Below the pieces are notes generated by a model. That model was not told where the DNA came from. It ran no database searches and was given only the letters and a program-made list of their open reading frames with translations. A stretch of 64,000 nt of DNA. Source: Halopelagius inordinatus. GTDB lineage: Archaea > Halobacteriota > Halobacteria > Halobacteriales > Haloferacaceae. Position 1 is the first letter of the stretch. The number at the start of each line of letters is the position of its first letter. A program made the position numbers and the translations under genes. Positions 7,894 to 17,389 of the stretch are shown piece after piece. The stretch lies in the NCBI RefSeq assembly GCF_900113245.1, contig NZ_FOOQ01000002.1:124001-188000 (forward strand). The letters run 5' to 3'.

Positions 7894-8853
7894 ATGCTCG
7901 TGGACGACTTCGGACGTGAGGTTACGGGCGTCCGCATCTCCCTCACCGACCGGTGTAACTTCGACTGCGTCTACTGTCACAACGAGGGACTCGGCGACAC
8001 GCGGGGACCGATGGAACCGAGCGACGACGAGATGAGTGCCGACGACGTGGTGCGATTTCTCGAAGTCGCAGCGGAGTTCGACGTGGGGAAGGTGAAGTTC
8101 ACCGGCGGCGAACCGATGCTCCGGCAGGACCTAGAGGAGATTATCGAACGCACGCCCGACTCGATGGAGACGTCTTTGACGACGAACGGGACGTTCCTCC
8201 CCGGGCGCGCGGAGGCGTTGAAGGACGCCGGTCTCTCGCGGGTGAACGTCTCCCAAGACGCACTCGACCCAGACGAGTTCGCGGAGATAACCAAATCCGG
8301 CGCGTACGAGAAAGTCATCGAAGGCGTCGAGGCGGCACTCGACGCCGGTCTGGACCCGGTGAAACTGAACATGGTCGTCTTCGAACACACCGCCGGGTAC
8401 GTAGAGGGGATGGTCGACCACGTCGCGGAGAACGCCGGTCTGCAACTCCAACTCATCGAGTACATGCCCGAACTGACGGGGAAACCGGAGTGGAACATCG
8501 ACATCGGACGCGTCCACGACTGGCTCGAAGAGAAAGCGGACCGAGTCGAGAGACGAGAGATGCACCACCGCCGTCGGTACTTCGTCGGCGAGGGGATGGT
8601 CGAAATCGTAGACCCCGTCGGCAACGCCGACTTTTGCGCGAACTGCCACCGCGTGCGCGTCACGCACGAGGGGTACCTGAAGGGGTGTCTGAACCGCAAC
8701 GACGACCTGCGGGCGATGGGCGAGATGACGAAACCCGAGATTCGCGAGGCGTTCCGCGAGGTGGTGGCGAACCGCGTCCCCTACTACGGGGAGTATCTCG
8801 TCGAAGACGACGAGGACGGATGGGTCGTCAACGAGGAGTACATCGGGGCGTGA
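7894..8853 (+). CDS. moaA: GTP 3',8-cyclase MoaA (molybdenum cofactor biosynthesis)
   Basis: Radical SAM enzyme that turns GTP into 3',8-cyclo-7,8-dihydro-GTP, the first step of molybdopterin synthesis. The N-terminal cluster motif is CNFDCVYC (about 21-28), the CX3CX2C signature. The C-terminal second cluster has C-A-N-C followed 13 residues later by another Cys (near residues 248-265), the CX2CX13C spacing of MoaA. The length of 319 aa is normal. AATTTATC (about 7861-7868) is centred some 27 nt before the ATG, indicating a leaderless transcript. No other moa gene is in the window. Confidence 0.95.
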   Translation: MLVDDFGREVTGVRISLTDRCNFDCVYCHNEGLGDTRGPMEPSDDEMSADDVVRFLEVAAEFDVGKVKFTGGEPMLRQDLEEIIERTPDSMETSLTTNGTFLPGRAEALKDAGLSRVNVSQDALDPDEFAEITKSGAYEKVIEGVEAALDAGLDPVKLNMVVFEHTAGYVEGMVDHVAENAGLQLQLIEYMPELTGKPEWNIDIGRVHDWLEEKADRVERREMHHRRRYFVGEGMVEIVDPVGNADFCANCHRVRVTHEGYLKGCLNRNDDLRAMGEMTKPEIREAFREVVANRVPYYGEYLVEDDEDGWVVNEEYIGA

Positions 8854-8936
8854 GGCGTCTCTCCGTCACCGGCCGATAGCGCGGCACCTCCGTGCGAACC
8901 GTCCGCGAAAATGCGGCGGTACGACCGCGGGGAGGC

Positions 8937-9161
8937 TCAATCCTCCACCCAGTAGAACAGTTCCTCTCGCGCGGCGTCGCACCCCGGACACCGTTCCGGG
9001 AGGGCGTCGCGAATCCGCCCCATCTCCCCGCACTCGCCGCACCGCCACATGGCGTTACTCCGCGTCTCGATGTCCTGTACGTCGCCTATCGGGTACTCCA
9101 TCTCGTCTTTGTTGCCGTCCAACAGGTCGTCCACGTAGGACTGGTCGTTTTCGGAACTCAT
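8937..9161 (-). CDS. Rubredoxin-like zinc-ribbon protein
   Basis: A 74-aa protein ending in a CxxC...CxxC knuckle pair: WRCGECGEMG (about 40-49) and ERCPGCDAAREE (about 57-68). The layout resembles rubredoxin or a zinc ribbon and could bind one Fe or Zn. The acidic N-terminal half has no known motif. I prefer the ATG at 9161 (MSSENDQSY) to an in-frame GTG one codon upstream. The gene stands between moaA and a thioredoxin-like gene, so a small redox role is plausible but not shown. Confidence 0.82.
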   Translation of the reverse strand: MSSENDQSYVDDLLDGNKDEMEYPIGDVQDIETRSNAMWRCGECGEMGRIRDALPERCPGCDAAREELFYWVED

Positions 9162-9244
9162 CACGTTCTACCTACGCCCTGTGGTATGTTAAATCATGGC
9201 GTGGCCGAGACGACGGACCGCGTCGTCCGAGCGAAGCGAACGCG

Positions 9245-9619
9245 TCACCGCCTGCTTTCGGTGCGGGCGTCGCGAACGAACTCGACGATGGCCTCCGCGC
9301 CTCGGAACCCCTCTGCGAGTCGTCCGACCGCGTCGCCGTCTTCGAACAGAAGCAGCGTCGGAACGCTCCGGACGTCGAATCGTTCCACCAACGAGAGGTC
9401 GTCGCGCGGGTTGCACATCGCGACGACGAGGTTCTCCTCGGCGCGGGCGACGTTCCCCAAGACGGGTTCGATGCTCTGACAGAGCGTACAGCCCTTCGTG
9501 TAGAAATCCACGAGGACGAGTTCGTGGTCCGCCACGAGGGCGTCGAGTTCGGCTTCGCTCTCGACGTGGACGGGTTTCGTCGGCGGTTCGGCGTCCGAGG
9601 AGGGAGTGTCTGCGCTCAC
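9245..9619 (-). CDS. Thioredoxin-like protein with CTLC active site
   Basis: Thioredoxin-fold protein of 124 aa. Core elements are VLVDFYTKGCTLCQSIEPVL (about 35-54) with the dithiol CTLC in place of the canonical CGPC. The cis-proline segment RSVPTLLLFEDGD (about 84-96) and the closing GFRGAEAIVEFV follow. It likely reduces or isomerises protein disulfides in the cytoplasm; no signal peptide is visible. I took the GTG at 9619 (VSADTPSSDA). The frame stays open to 9904, but the extension is Arg-rich and overlaps the tRNA-Ser gene and its promoter. Confidence 0.85.
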   Translation of the reverse strand: MSADTPSSDAEPPTKPVHVESEAELDALVADHELVLVDFYTKGCTLCQSIEPVLGNVARAEENLVVAMCNPRDDLSLVERFDVRSVPTLLLFEDGDAVGRLAEGFRGAEAIVEFVRDARTESRR

Positions 9620-9783
9620 ACGCACGATACGTCCACGACGGGTAAAGCGATTCTGTGGACTGTCGGAGTCGGCGCACGCCCGCCGAACGCGAGCACGCGG
9701 CGCGGGTCGTTCGGTATCGTATCGCAAGCCGTCACGCTCGCGAAAACCGACGCGTAGAGGCCCTCTCTCCCGCGGGGGTATCG

Positions 9784-9797
9784 TGATGTTTAAGTAA
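9784..9797 (+). promoter_or_regulatory. TATA-like promoter of the tRNA-Ser/rps13 operon
   Basis: An AT-rich stretch, TGATGTTTAAGTAA, in a GC-rich surround, 84-97 nt before the tRNA-Ser gene. A start about 25 nt downstream would give a transcript carrying tRNA-Ser and then the ribosomal protein genes. A second AT-rich candidate is GTTTTGTTTCG (about 9804-9814). Confidence 0.5.
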
Positions 9798-9879
9798 TCA
9801 CCACGTTTTGTTTCGACTGCGATAGATACACTGTAGGGGCGGACGCCCCGAGTCCTACCGGGCGAAAGTGAATGAGCGT

Positions 9880-9965
9880 GTTGCGGTAGCCAAGCCTGGC
9901 CCAAGGCGCTGGGTTGCTAACTCAGTGGCGTTAATGCCTCCGGGGTTCGAATCCCCGCCGCAACG
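9880..9965 (+). tRNA. tRNA-Ser (anticodon GCT)
   Basis: Class II tRNA reading AGC/AGU codons. The acceptor stem GTTGCGG pairs perfectly with CCGCAAC, and the discriminator base is G (CCA not encoded). The anticodon arm is CTGGG/CTCAG around the loop TTGCTAA, giving GCT. A long variable arm follows (TGGCGTTAATGCC region). The T arm is CGGGG, TTCGAAT, CCCCG. No intron is present. It sits 20 nt before rps13, so it is probably cut from the same primary transcript. Confidence 0.97.
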
Positions 9966-9985
9966 CTGATCGCGACTTTCCAGTC

Positions 9986-10510
9986 ATGAGTGCAGAAGAA
10001 CCACAGGACGACGCTCCCGACGAGGAGGAAGACCTCCGATACTTCGTCCGGATAGGTCAGACCGACCTTGACGGAACGAAATCGGTAGAGCGGAGTCTCA
10101 CAGACATGAAGGGTATCGGCAAGCGCACGGCGCGTATCGTTGTCGACGCCGCGGGTGTGGACCGAACGGCAACCTTCGGTCTTCTCGACCAAGAGGAAAT
10201 CGATGCCGTCATCGATGCCGTCGAGAGCTACGACAGTCACGCCCCCGAGTGGATGGTCAACCGCCGCGAAGACTTCTACAGCGGAGAGACCAGCCACGAA
10301 ACCGGCTCCGACCTCGAACAGTCGCGCCGCCACGACATCAACCGGATGAAGATGATAAGCTCCTACAAGGGCGTCCGCCACCAGCGCGGACAGAAGGTCC
10401 GCGGACAGCGGACCAAGTCCACGGGCCGGTCCGAGGGCACCATCGGTGTGAACGTGGAAGCCATCAAACAAGAGCAGGCAGAGGAAGCAGCGGAGGATGA
10501 GGACGAATAA
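9986..10510 (+). CDS. rps13: 30S ribosomal protein uS13
   Basis: Protein of the small-subunit head that contacts 16S rRNA and the tRNAs. The 174-aa product has an acidic haloarchaeal N-terminus (residues 1-18), then the S13 core with the helix-hairpin-helix [13 protein letters not shown] (about 41-53). The basic motif [20 protein letters not shown] lies at about 131-150. The C-terminus is acidic. It is the first protein gene of the operon, 20 nt after tRNA-Ser, and its stop overlaps the rps4 start by one base (TAATG). Confidence 0.97.
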   Translation: MSAEEPQDDAPDEEEDLRYFVRIGQTDLDGTKSVERSLTDMKGIGKRTARIVVDAAGVDRTATFGLLDQEEIDAVIDAVESYDSHAPEWMVNRREDFYSGETSHETGSDLEQSRRHDINRMKMISSYKGVRHQRGQKVRGQRTKSTGRSEGTIGVNVEAIKQEQAEEAAEDEDE

Positions 10511-11037
10511 TGGCGACTGGTAACAACACGAAGTTCTACGAGACGCCGAACCATCCGTGGCAGGGCGAACGCATCGCCCAAGAGTCCGACCTTCTCGGCC
10601 GCTACGGCCTCAAGAACAAAGAGGAACTCTGGCGCGCGCAGTCGGAACTGCGCGACTACCGCCGCGAGGCCCGACGCCTCATCGGCGAAGCGCAGGGAGA
10701 CTTAGACGTCGCAGAGGAGGCAGGCGAGGAGTTCCTCGCTCGCCTCCGCCGTCTCGGCATCCTCTCCGAGAACGACAACATAAACCGCGTCCTGCGACTG
10801 GACGTGTCCGACATCCTCGAACGTCGTCTCCAGACCGTCGCGTACCGCAAGGGTCTCGCACAGACCCCCCAGCAGGCGCGACAGTTCATCACGCACGGCC
10901 ACGTGGTCGTCGACGACGCTCGCGTCACCGCGCCCTCGAAGAAGGTCGAAGTGACAGAAGAGGATTCGGTCGCGTTCGACGAGACGAGCGTTCTCTCGGA
11001 CGACCTTCACCCCGCACGCGCGGAGGGACAGGAGTAA
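10510..11037 (+). CDS. rps4: 30S ribosomal protein uS4
   Basis: 16S rRNA-binding assembly protein of the small subunit (175 aa). It has the N-terminal helical region (about 1-95) and the S4 RNA-binding domain (about 100-150), seen in [20 protein letters not shown]. The archaeal acidic tail follows. The start shares a base with the rps13 stop and the rps11 start is 4 nt after its stop, so translation is tightly coupled. Confidence 0.97.
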   Translation: MATGNNTKFYETPNHPWQGERIAQESDLLGRYGLKNKEELWRAQSELRDYRREARRLIGEAQGDLDVAEEAGEEFLARLRRLGILSENDNINRVLRLDVSDILERRLQTVAYRKGLAQTPQQARQFITHGHVVVDDARVTAPSKKVEVTEEDSVAFDETSVLSDDLHPARAEGQE

Positions 11038-11040
11038 CCA

Positions 11041-11436
11041 ATGAGCGACTCTGAGACCACCCAAGACAAGTGGGGAATCGCCCACGTCCACGCATCGTTC
11101 AACAACACGCTCATCACCGTCACCGACCTGACCGGCGCAGAGACGATCGTCAAGTCGTCCGGCGGGACCGTGGTGAAGCAGAACCGCGACGAGGCGTCCC
11201 CGTACGCCGCGATGCAGATGGCCGAGACGGTGGCAGAGGAGATCAAAGCCGCCGGCATCGAGGGCCTCCACGTTCGCGTGCGCGGCCCGGGCGGAAACGG
11301 TAACAAAAGCCCCGGCCCCGGCGCGCAGGCGACGATTCGAGCGCTGGCCCGCGCCGGACTCGAAATCGGTCGCATCGAGGACGTCACGCCCATCCCGCAC
11401 GACGGGACCCGAGCGCCGAAAAACAGCCGACTCTGA
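11041..11436 (+). CDS. rps11: 30S ribosomal protein uS11
   Basis: Small-subunit platform protein (131 aa). Recognised by [20 protein letters not shown] (about 11-30), the [18 protein letters not shown] stretch, and the conserved C-terminal part [20 protein letters not shown] (about 79-98) to [13 protein letters not shown]. Length and order (S13-S4-S11-RpoD) are standard for archaea. The rpoD gene starts 12 nt downstream. Confidence 0.97.
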   Translation: MSDSETTQDKWGIAHVHASFNNTLITVTDLTGAETIVKSSGGTVVKQNRDEASPYAAMQMAETVAEEIKAAGIEGLHVRVRGPGGNGNKSPGPGAQATIRALARAGLEIGRIEDVTPIPHDGTRAPKNSRL

Positions 11437-11448
11437 GGATACAGATAC

Positions 11449-12231
11449 ATGGCACACGACTTCGAGGTCGAGTTCATCGAACGCGACGAGCGATCGGCCA
11501 GATTCCTCGTACGAGGCCTGACCCCGGCGGTCGCAAACGGCATCCGCCGAGCGATGATCGCGGACGTGCCGACGTTCAGCGTCGACACCGTCCGGTTCGT
11601 CGAGAACTCGTCCGTGATGTTCGACGAGATGATCGGACTTCGACTCGGCCTTGTTCCGCTCACGACCCCCCTCGACGACTTCGAGGAGGGCGACGCCGTG
11701 ACGCTGTCTCTCGACGTCGAGGGCCCCGCCACGGCGTACTCGGGGGACATCCAGTCTGCGGACCCGATGGTGCAACCCGCAGACGACAACGTCCCCATTA
11801 TCGAACTCAAGGAGGGCCAACGCCTCGAACTGGAGGCGGACGCCGTCCTCGGGCGCGGCAAGGAACACGCAAAGCACCAGGGCGGAGTCGCAGTCGGCTA
11901 CCGACACCTCCAACGCGTGGAGGTCGTCGGCGACGCCGGCGAGTTCGAAGAACAGGACTCGAACATCCTCCGTGGCGTCATCGAGGAGCAGGCGGCGGAC
12001 CACGCCGCAGACGACACCGCCACAGACGGTGACCTCGTCGCCACGGACGAGTTCGAAAACGACCTCACGAAACGGTACCCCGGCAAGGACGTCGAGGTAA
12101 CCGACGTGCCCGACGCGTTCGTCTTCAACGTGGAGACGGACGGGTCGTTCACGGTCGAGGAACTCGTTCGCCGCGCCGCCGAGAGTCTCGGCGCGCGCGC
12201 GGCCGAACTCGAAGAAAAGGTCGCTATCTAA
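11449..12231 (+). CDS. rpoD: DNA-directed RNA polymerase subunit D (Rpo3)
   Basis: Archaeal homologue of Rpb3/alpha, which pairs with subunit L to nucleate polymerase assembly. The 260-aa sequence begins with the dimerisation domain ([27 protein letters not shown], from about residue 17) and continues through RLGLVPLTT and the insert domain. The ferredoxin-like cysteines of some archaeal D subunits are absent, as usual in haloarchaea. It is the last gene of this operon; the next transcription unit begins with tRNA-Leu after a gap of 193 nt. Confidence 0.96.
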   Translation: MAHDFEVEFIERDERSARFLVRGLTPAVANGIRRAMIADVPTFSVDTVRFVENSSVMFDEMIGLRLGLVPLTTPLDDFEEGDAVTLSLDVEGPATAYSGDIQSADPMVQPADDNVPIIELKEGQRLELEADAVLGRGKEHAKHQGGVAVGYRHLQRVEVVGDAGEFEEQDSNILRGVIEEQAADHAADDTATDGDLVATDEFENDLTKRYPGKDVEVTDVPDAFVFNVETDGSFTVEELVRRAAESLGARAAELEEKVAI

Positions 12232-12385
12232 GAACCGATGACTGTCCCTTCACCGCAGACACGGCGTTCGTCCGCTTCGACTCGCGGAGCGAGAGCGTCG
12301 TCTCCCGCGAACGAATCCCGCGGACTCGACTGCCGGACCATCTCCGGCGCGTCGCCGAGTATCCCTCGGCGCAACGGCCAGACCG

Positions 12386-12399
12386 AAACAGGTTTGAAG
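12386..12399 (+). promoter_or_regulatory. TATA-like promoter of the tRNA-Leu/rpl18e operon
   Basis: CCGAAACAGGTTTGAAGG, centred near 12393, has the purine-rich BRE followed by a T-rich box typical of haloarchaeal promoters. It lies about 30 nt before the tRNA-Leu gene. Confidence 0.5.
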
Positions 12400-12424
12400 G
12401 GGCACGCAGTAAGTCGGAGTGCGA

Positions 12425-12509
12425 GCAGGGATAGCCAAGTCTGGCCAACGGCGCAGCGTTCAGGGCGCTGTCTCGTAGGAGTCCGCAGGTTCAAATCCTG
12501 CTCCCTGCA
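12425..12509 (+). tRNA. tRNA-Leu (anticodon CAG)
   Basis: Class II tRNA for CUG codons. The acceptor stem GCAGGGA pairs with TCCCTGC, and the discriminator is A. The anticodon arm CAGCG/CGCTG encloses TTCAGGG, giving CAG. The long variable arm is TCTCGTAGGAGTCC. The T arm is GCAGG, TTCAAAT, CCTGC. It stands 27 nt before rpl18e. In Haloarcula marismortui the S9 operon is known to be cotranscribed with a tRNA-Leu and enolase, and the same layout is seen here. Confidence 0.97.
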
Positions 12510-12536
12510 CTCCACTTTCTCGAAAGGAGGTAGACA

Positions 12537-12887
12537 ATGAGTAAGACCAATCCGAGACTCAACAGTCTCATCGCCGAGCTGAAGGCGGTTTCTCGCGATT
12601 CCGGTGCCAACGTATGGCAGGACATCGCAGACCGTCTCGAAAAGCCCCGGCGCACCCACGCGGAGGTCAACCTTGGGCGCATCGAACGGTATGCCAAGGA
12701 AGACGAGACCGTCGTCGTCCCCGGCAAAGTGCTGGGCAGCGGTGTGCTGGAGAAGAACGTCACCGTCGCTGCGGTTGACTTCTCTTCGTCCGCGCGTAAG
12801 AAGATCGAACAGGTCGGAGACGCGGTGGCGCTGGAACAGATCGCAGAGAACAACCCCGAAGGATCCAACGTGCGGGTGATTCGATGA
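12537..12887 (+). CDS. rpl18e: 50S ribosomal protein eL18
   Basis: Archaeal/eukaryal large-subunit protein (116 aa). Recognised by the start [15 protein letters not shown], the [20 protein letters not shown] segment (about 24-43) and [19 protein letters not shown] (about 61-79). A GGAGGT sequence lies 4 nt before the ATG. The stop overlaps the rpl13 start by 4 nt (ATGA). Confidence 0.97.
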   Translation: MSKTNPRLNSLIAELKAVSRDSGANVWQDIADRLEKPRRTHAEVNLGRIERYAKEDETVVVPGKVLGSGVLEKNVTVAAVDFSSSARKKIEQVGDAVALEQIAENNPEGSNVRVIR

Positions 12888-13321
12888 ATCTAGCGGAGTT
12901 CGACGCCGACGTCGTCGTCGACGCCCGGAACTGCATCGTCGGCCGCGTCGCCAGCGAAGTCGCACAACGTGCGCTCGCGGGCGAGAAAGTCGCCGTCGTC
13001 AACGCCGAAGACGCCGTCATCACGGGATCGGAAGACGACGTGATGGGCGTCTACCGCAAGCGCGTGGAAGTCGGATCGGACCGCGGGCCGTACTACCCGA
13101 AGCGTCCGGACCGAATCTTCAAGCGCGCCATCCGCGGTATGGTCCCCTACAAGACGACCGACGGGCGCGAGGCGTTCGAGAACGTGCGCGTCTACGTCGG
13201 CAACCCGTTCGACGAGGACGGCGACGTCATAGAGGACACCTCGCTGGACCGCCTCTCGAACATCAAGTTCATCTCGCTCGGAGAGATTTCCCAGAAGCTG
13301 GGTGCTAACGTCACATGGTAA
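12884..13321 (+). CDS. rpl13: 50S ribosomal protein uL13
   Basis: Large-subunit protein (145 aa), identified by [20 protein letters not shown] (about 13-32), the [20 protein letters not shown] stretch (about 67-86) and the C-terminal [17 protein letters not shown]. The start overlaps the rpl18e stop and the end overlaps the rps9 start by 7 nt, so the three genes form one translationally coupled block. Confidence 0.97.
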   Translation: MNLAEFDADVVVDARNCIVGRVASEVAQRALAGEKVAVVNAEDAVITGSEDDVMGVYRKRVEVGSDRGPYYPKRPDRIFKRAIRGMVPYKTTDGREAFENVRVYVGNPFDEDGDVIEDTSLDRLSNIKFISLGEISQKLGANVTW

Positions 13322-13713
13322 CGAACACGTCCGGTAAGAAGAAGACCGCCATCGCCCGCGCCACCGTGCGCGAGGGCAAAGGGCGCGTCCGAATCAACTC
13401 CCAACCCGTCGAACTCGTCGAGCCGGAGATGGCCCGTCTGAAGATGCTGGAGCCGTTCCGCATCGCAGGCGAGGACCTCCGCTCGCAGGTCGACATCGAC
13501 GTCAGCATCTCCGGTGGCGGTTTCGCCGGGCAGGCTGACGCCGCTCGTACGGCCATCGCACGAGGGCTGGTGCAGTATCTCAACGACGCGGAGCTCCGCG
13601 ACGCGTACATGGAGTTCGACCGATCGCTCCTCGTCAACGACGTCCGTCAGTCCGAACCCAAAAAGTGGGGCGGACCGGGCGCTCGTGCTCGCTACCAGAA
13701 ATCCTACCGCTGA
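13315..13713 (+). CDS. rps9: 30S ribosomal protein uS9
   Basis: Small-subunit protein whose basic tail reaches the P-site tRNA. The 132-aa product starts [20 protein letters not shown] and contains [20 protein letters not shown] (about 63-82). It ends [14 protein letters not shown], the conserved C-terminal tail ending in Arg. It overlaps rpl13, and rpoN follows after 12 nt. Confidence 0.97.
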   Translation: MVTNTSGKKKTAIARATVREGKGRVRINSQPVELVEPEMARLKMLEPFRIAGEDLRSQVDIDVSISGGGFAGQADAARTAIARGLVQYLNDAELRDAYMEFDRSLLVNDVRQSEPKKWGGPGARARYQKSYR

Positions 13714-13725
13714 GGTGATCTAGCC

Positions 13726-13920
13726 ATGATGATACCTGTCCGGTGTTTCACCTGTGGAAACGTGGTGGGCGAACACTGGGAGGAGTTCAAAGCTCGCGCC
13801 CGAGAGGGCGACGAAGACCCAGCCGAGGTCCTCGACGAACTGGGCGTCGAGCGGCACTGCTGCCGCCGGATGCTCGTCTCGCACAAGGACCTCGTCGACG
13901 TCGTAGCACCGTACCAATAA
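13726..13920 (+). CDS. rpoN: DNA-directed RNA polymerase subunit N (Rpo10)
   Basis: Zinc-binding small subunit of archaeal RNA polymerase, homologous to Rpb10 (64 aa). The full zinc set is present: [15 protein letters not shown] gives the CxxC pair, and ERHCCRRML gives the paired cysteines. Two ATG codons are adjacent, at 13726 and 13729, and either could be used. The stop shares one base with the rpoK start. Confidence 0.97.
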   Translation: MMIPVRCFTCGNVVGEHWEEFKARAREGDEDPAEVLDELGVERHCCRRMLVSHKDLVDVVAPYQ

Positions 13921-14099
13921 TGCAACAGCGCTACAATCGGTACGAGAAGGCACGCATCCTCGGCGCGAGAGCGCTGCAGGTGTCGTACGGGGCCCCGGTC
14001 CTCATCGAGACGGACCAGAGCGAACCCATCCTCGTCGCGGCAGAGGAGTACGACGCGGGCGTCCTTCCGTTCACGGTAAGACGAGAGGGCAAAACATGA
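13920..14099 (+). CDS. rpoK: DNA-directed RNA polymerase subunit K (Rpo6)
   Basis: Archaeal homologue of Rpb6/omega, which stabilises the polymerase clamp region (59 aa). The family core is clear: [20 protein letters not shown] (about 5-24), then [20 protein letters not shown] and PFTVRREGK. The start overlaps the rpoN stop (TAATG) and the stop overlaps the eno start (ATGA), so rpoN, rpoK and eno are co-translated. Confidence 0.95.
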   Translation: MQQRYNRYEKARILGARALQVSYGAPVLIETDQSEPILVAAEEYDAGVLPFTVRREGKT

Positions 14100-15301
14100 C
14101 ACTCATCGAAAACGTTTCGCTCCGACGCGTACTCGACTCTCGTGGTAACCCCACGGTCGAGGCCGACGTGCTCACGCAATCCGGCGGTTTCGGCCGCGCG
14201 GCAGCGCCGAGTGGCGCGAGCACGGGCGAGTACGAGGCGATAGAACTGCCGCCCTCGGAGGCCATCGCATCGGCGCGGCGACACGCCATCCCGCGCCTCG
14301 TCGGCGAGGTCCACGCGGGCAACCAACGGGAAGTCGATTCGACGCTCCGGGCCGCCGACGGCACGGACGACTTCTCCGAAATCGGCGCAAACAGCGCTGT
14401 CGCCATCTCGATGGCGGCTTCGAAGGCCGGTGCCGACGTGCTCGGTGCACCCCTGTACCAGCATCTCGGCGGCGCGTTCCGCGGGGACAACTTCCCCGTA
14501 CCGCTCGGGAACATCGTCGGCGGCGGCGAACACGCAAAAGAGGCGACTCACATCCAAGAGTTCCTCGCCGCGCCGGTCGGCGCGCCGAGCGTCTCCGAAG
14601 CCGTCTTCGCCAACGCGGCGGTCCACGCTCGCGCCTCGGAGATTCTGGACGAACGCGGCACGCCCGCGGCGAAGGGCGACGAGGGCGCGTGGGCGCCGCC
14701 CATCTCGGACGCGGAAGCGTTCGAGGTGATGGACGAGGCCGTCTCCGACGTGGCGGACGAACTCGGGTTCGAGATTCGCTTCGGCCTCGACGTGGCCGCG
14801 GCGGAACTGTACGACGAAGACGAGGACGGCTACGTCTACGGCGACGAGGTCAAATCGACCGAAGAGCAGATCGACTACGTCGCAGACCTCGTCGACGAGT
14901 ACGAACTCGTCTACGTCGAAGACCCCCTCGACGAGAACGATTACGAGGGCTTTGCGGAACTCACCGACCGCGTCGGTGACCGCACCCTCGTCTGCGGTGA
15001 CGACCTGTTCGTCACCAACGTCGAACGACTGCAGGACGGCATCGACGCCGACGCCGGGAACTCCATTCTCGTCAAGCCGAACCAGATCGGGACGCTCTCG
15101 GACGCGTTCGACGCCATCGAACTCGCGAACAAGAACGGCTACGAGTCGGTCATCTCTCACCGGTCCGGTGAGACCGAAGACACGACCATCGCACACCTCG
15201 CCGTCGCCACCGACGCCGCGTTCATCAAGACCGGCACGGTACAGGGCGAGCGAACCGCCAAACTCAACGAACTCATCCGCATCGCGGACGACGCAGTATG
15301 A
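14096..15301 (+). CDS. eno: Enolase (phosphopyruvate hydratase)
   Basis: Glycolytic and gluconeogenic enzyme converting 2-phosphoglycerate to phosphoenolpyruvate, with magnesium. The 401-aa protein shows [18 protein letters not shown] near the start, the [10 protein letters not shown] loop, [13 protein letters not shown] with a metal-binding acidic pair, GDDLFVTN, and the catalytic Lys region LVKPNQIGT plus [18 protein letters not shown]. Length is normal. It overlaps both rpoK and rps2, the usual archaeal arrangement linking it to translation genes. Confidence 0.97.
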   Translation: MTLIENVSLRRVLDSRGNPTVEADVLTQSGGFGRAAAPSGASTGEYEAIELPPSEAIASARRHAIPRLVGEVHAGNQREVDSTLRAADGTDDFSEIGANSAVAISMAASKAGADVLGAPLYQHLGGAFRGDNFPVPLGNIVGGGEHAKEATHIQEFLAAPVGAPSVSEAVFANAAVHARASEILDERGTPAAKGDEGAWAPPISDAEAFEVMDEAVSDVADELGFEIRFGLDVAAAELYDEDEDGYVYGDEVKSTEEQIDYVADLVDEYELVYVEDPLDENDYEGFAELTDRVGDRTLVCGDDLFVTNVERLQDGIDADAGNSILVKPNQIGTLSDAFDAIELANKNGYESVISHRSGETEDTTIAHLAVATDAAFIKTGTVQGERTAKLNELIRIADDAV

Positions 15302-16122
15302 CAGACAACGATAACGACGCGGTCGAAGTCGTGAACGAAGACGAACCCGAGGCCGAAGACACGGCCGAAGCGGAGTCCGAAACGACCGAGACCGAAGCCG
15401 AGACGACGGAAGAAGTCGCCGAGGCCGCCGAGGACGAGGCCGCCGCCGCCGAGGAGGGCGCGGCCGAGGACGAGGCCGCCGAGGCCGAAGAAGAGGAGGA
15501 GGCCGAACCGGTCTTCGACGAGGACGTCATGCCGGACGAGGAGGCAGACCTCCTCATCCCGGTCGAGGACTACCTCGGTGCCGGTGTCCACATCGGTACC
15601 CAACAGAAGACCAAGGACATGGAGCGGTTCATCCACCGCGTCCGTGACGACGGTCTGTACGTCCTCGACGTGAGTCAGACCGACTCGCGCATCCGGACGG
15701 CCGCGAACTTCCTTTCGGGGTACGACCCAGAGCAGATTCTGGTCACCAGTTCCCGTCAGTACGGCCGGTTCCCGGCCAAGAAGTTCGCCGACGCCGTCGG
15801 CGCGCGCGCCCGGACGGGCCGCTTCATCCCGGGGACGCTGACGAACCCCGACTACGCGGGCTACATCGAACCCGACGTCGTCGTGGTCACGGACCCCATC
15901 GGGGACTCCCAGGCGGTCAAAGAGGCCATCACGGTCGGCATCCCGGTCATCGCGATGTGCGACTCCAACAACCAGACGAGCAACGTCGACCTCGTCGTTC
16001 CGACGAACAACAAGGGTCGACGCGCGCTATCGGTCGTCTACTGGCTCTTGGCCAACGAGACGCTCGACCGACGCGGCTCCGAACCGGCCTACGCCCTCGA
16101 AGACTTCGAGGCCGAGGTCTAA
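15298..16122 (+). CDS. rps2: 30S ribosomal protein uS2
   Basis: Small-subunit protein (274 aa) with a long haloarchaeal acidic N-terminal extension (about residues 1-80, Glu/Ala-rich). The S2 core follows: [20 protein letters not shown] (about 93-112), [32 protein letters not shown] and [20 protein letters not shown]. It is the last gene of the operon. A T-rich stretch (CGATTCTCATTTCTC, 16139-16153) beyond the stop may terminate it. Confidence 0.97.
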   Translation: MTDNDNDAVEVVNEDEPEAEDTAEAESETTETEAETTEEVAEAAEDEAAAAEEGAAEDEAAEAEEEEEAEPVFDEDVMPDEEADLLIPVEDYLGAGVHIGTQQKTKDMERFIHRVRDDGLYVLDVSQTDSRIRTAANFLSGYDPEQILVTSSRQYGRFPAKKFADAVGARARTGRFIPGTLTNPDYAGYIEPDVVVVTDPIGDSQAVKEAITVGIPVIAMCDSNNQTSNVDLVVPTNNKGRRALSVVYWLLANETLDRRGSEPAYALEDFEAEV

Positions 16123-16222
16123 CGCCGCGAGCAGTTTCGATTCTCATTTCTCGGCGTGCGCTCGTCCGACGAGTCGCACGACCGCAAAAACGGTTATCCG
16201 CGTCGTCGGCGTACTCCGACGC

Positions 16223-17383
16223 ATGTGTGCGCTCCTCCACCAGACGACAGTCGAAGAACTGGCCGAGTCGCTCGATTCGGAAGCGTCCGCCACAGTCGTC
16301 GACACGCGACCCGCCGAGAGTTTCGACGCGTGGCACGTCGGCGGCGCGGTGAACGTCCCCTACCACCCCGAGGACGGACTCGGCGACGACTGGGACTGGG
16401 ACCGAGTCGAGGAACGTCTCGGTGACGGGCCGGTTCTCGCTCTCTGCGGGAAGGGAATCACCTCTACCGTGTTCGGGCTCGAACTCCAGAAACGCGGCTA
16501 CGAAGACGTGAGCGTCCTCAAAGGCGGCATGCAGGAGTGGAGCAAACTGTACGAGGTAGCCGAGGTGCCCACCGACGACGACGACCTGTTCGTCGCACAG
16601 ATACAGCGCCGGGCGAAAGGCTGTCTCGGATACGTCGTCGGGTCCCGGTCGGCGGGCGAAGCGTTCGTCGTGGATCCGACGAGACAGCACCACGAGTTCG
16701 AACTCGTCGCGGCCGACGAGGGGATGACCGTCTCGCGCGTCTTCGACACCCACGTTCACGCCGACCACATCTCCGGGGGCGCGGCGTTGGCAGAGAGAGT
16801 GGCCGCCCCGTACCACCTCGGCGAACGCGCCGCCGAACGGGACGTCGCGTACGACTACCGACCGGTCGAAGACGGCGAGACGTTCTCCGTCGGCGACGTG
16901 GAAGTCGAGGTGTTGGCCGCTCCCGGTCACACGACGGAGATGGTGAACTTCCTCGTCGGCGGCGAACTCCTGCTTTCGGGCGACACCCTGTTCGTGGAGT
17001 CCGTCGGACGGACGGAACTGCAGTTCGGCGACGACGACGCGGCGAGAGGGGCGGAACTGCTCTACGAGACGCTTCACGAGTCGATTCTCGAACTCCCAGA
17101 CGAGACGCGGGTCCTCCCTGGTCACGTCACCGTGGCCGAAGACGGCGCGTACGCCGTCGCCTCGCCCGGCGAACTCGTCTCGGCGACGCTCGGAGAGTTG
17201 CGCGACGAACTGACTCTGTTGGGACTCGACGAATCGGAGTTCGTCGCGCGCCTCACCGACGAGACGCCGGAGAAACCCTCGAACTACGAGACGGTCATCG
17301 CCGTCAACACCGGCCGGGAGACGCCCGAGGACGAAGACTCCGCGACGGAACTCGAACTCGGACCGAACAACTGCGCGGCCTGA
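16223..17383 (+). CDS. Rhodanese-metallo-beta-lactamase fusion protein (persulfide dioxygenase-like)
   Basis: Two-domain cytoplasmic sulfur protein of 386 aa. Residues about 8-112 form a rhodanese domain with active-site Cys75 in LALCGKG. From about 120 on is a metallo-beta-lactamase fold with THVHADH (His177, His179, Asp181, His182), AAPGHT (His236), SGDTLF and LPGHV. The hydrolase part resembles ETHE1-like persulfide dioxygenases. In many bacterial fusions the rhodanese follows the MBL domain; here it comes first. A TATA-like GGTTATCC is centred 27 nt before the ATG, so the gene is probably leaderless. The activity is inferred. Confidence 0.88.
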   Translation: MCALLHQTTVEELAESLDSEASATVVDTRPAESFDAWHVGGAVNVPYHPEDGLGDDWDWDRVEERLGDGPVLALCGKGITSTVFGLELQKRGYEDVSVLKGGMQEWSKLYEVAEVPTDDDDLFVAQIQRRAKGCLGYVVGSRSAGEAFVVDPTRQHHEFELVAADEGMTVSRVFDTHVHADHISGGAALAERVAAPYHLGERAAERDVAYDYRPVEDGETFSVGDVEVEVLAAPGHTTEMVNFLVGGELLLSGDTLFVESVGRTELQFGDDDAARGAELLYETLHESILELPDETRVLPGHVTVAEDGAYAVASPGELVSATLGELRDELTLLGLDESEFVARLTDETPEKPSNYETVIAVNTGRETPEDEDSATELELGPNNCAA

Positions 17384-17389
17384 CTCGAC

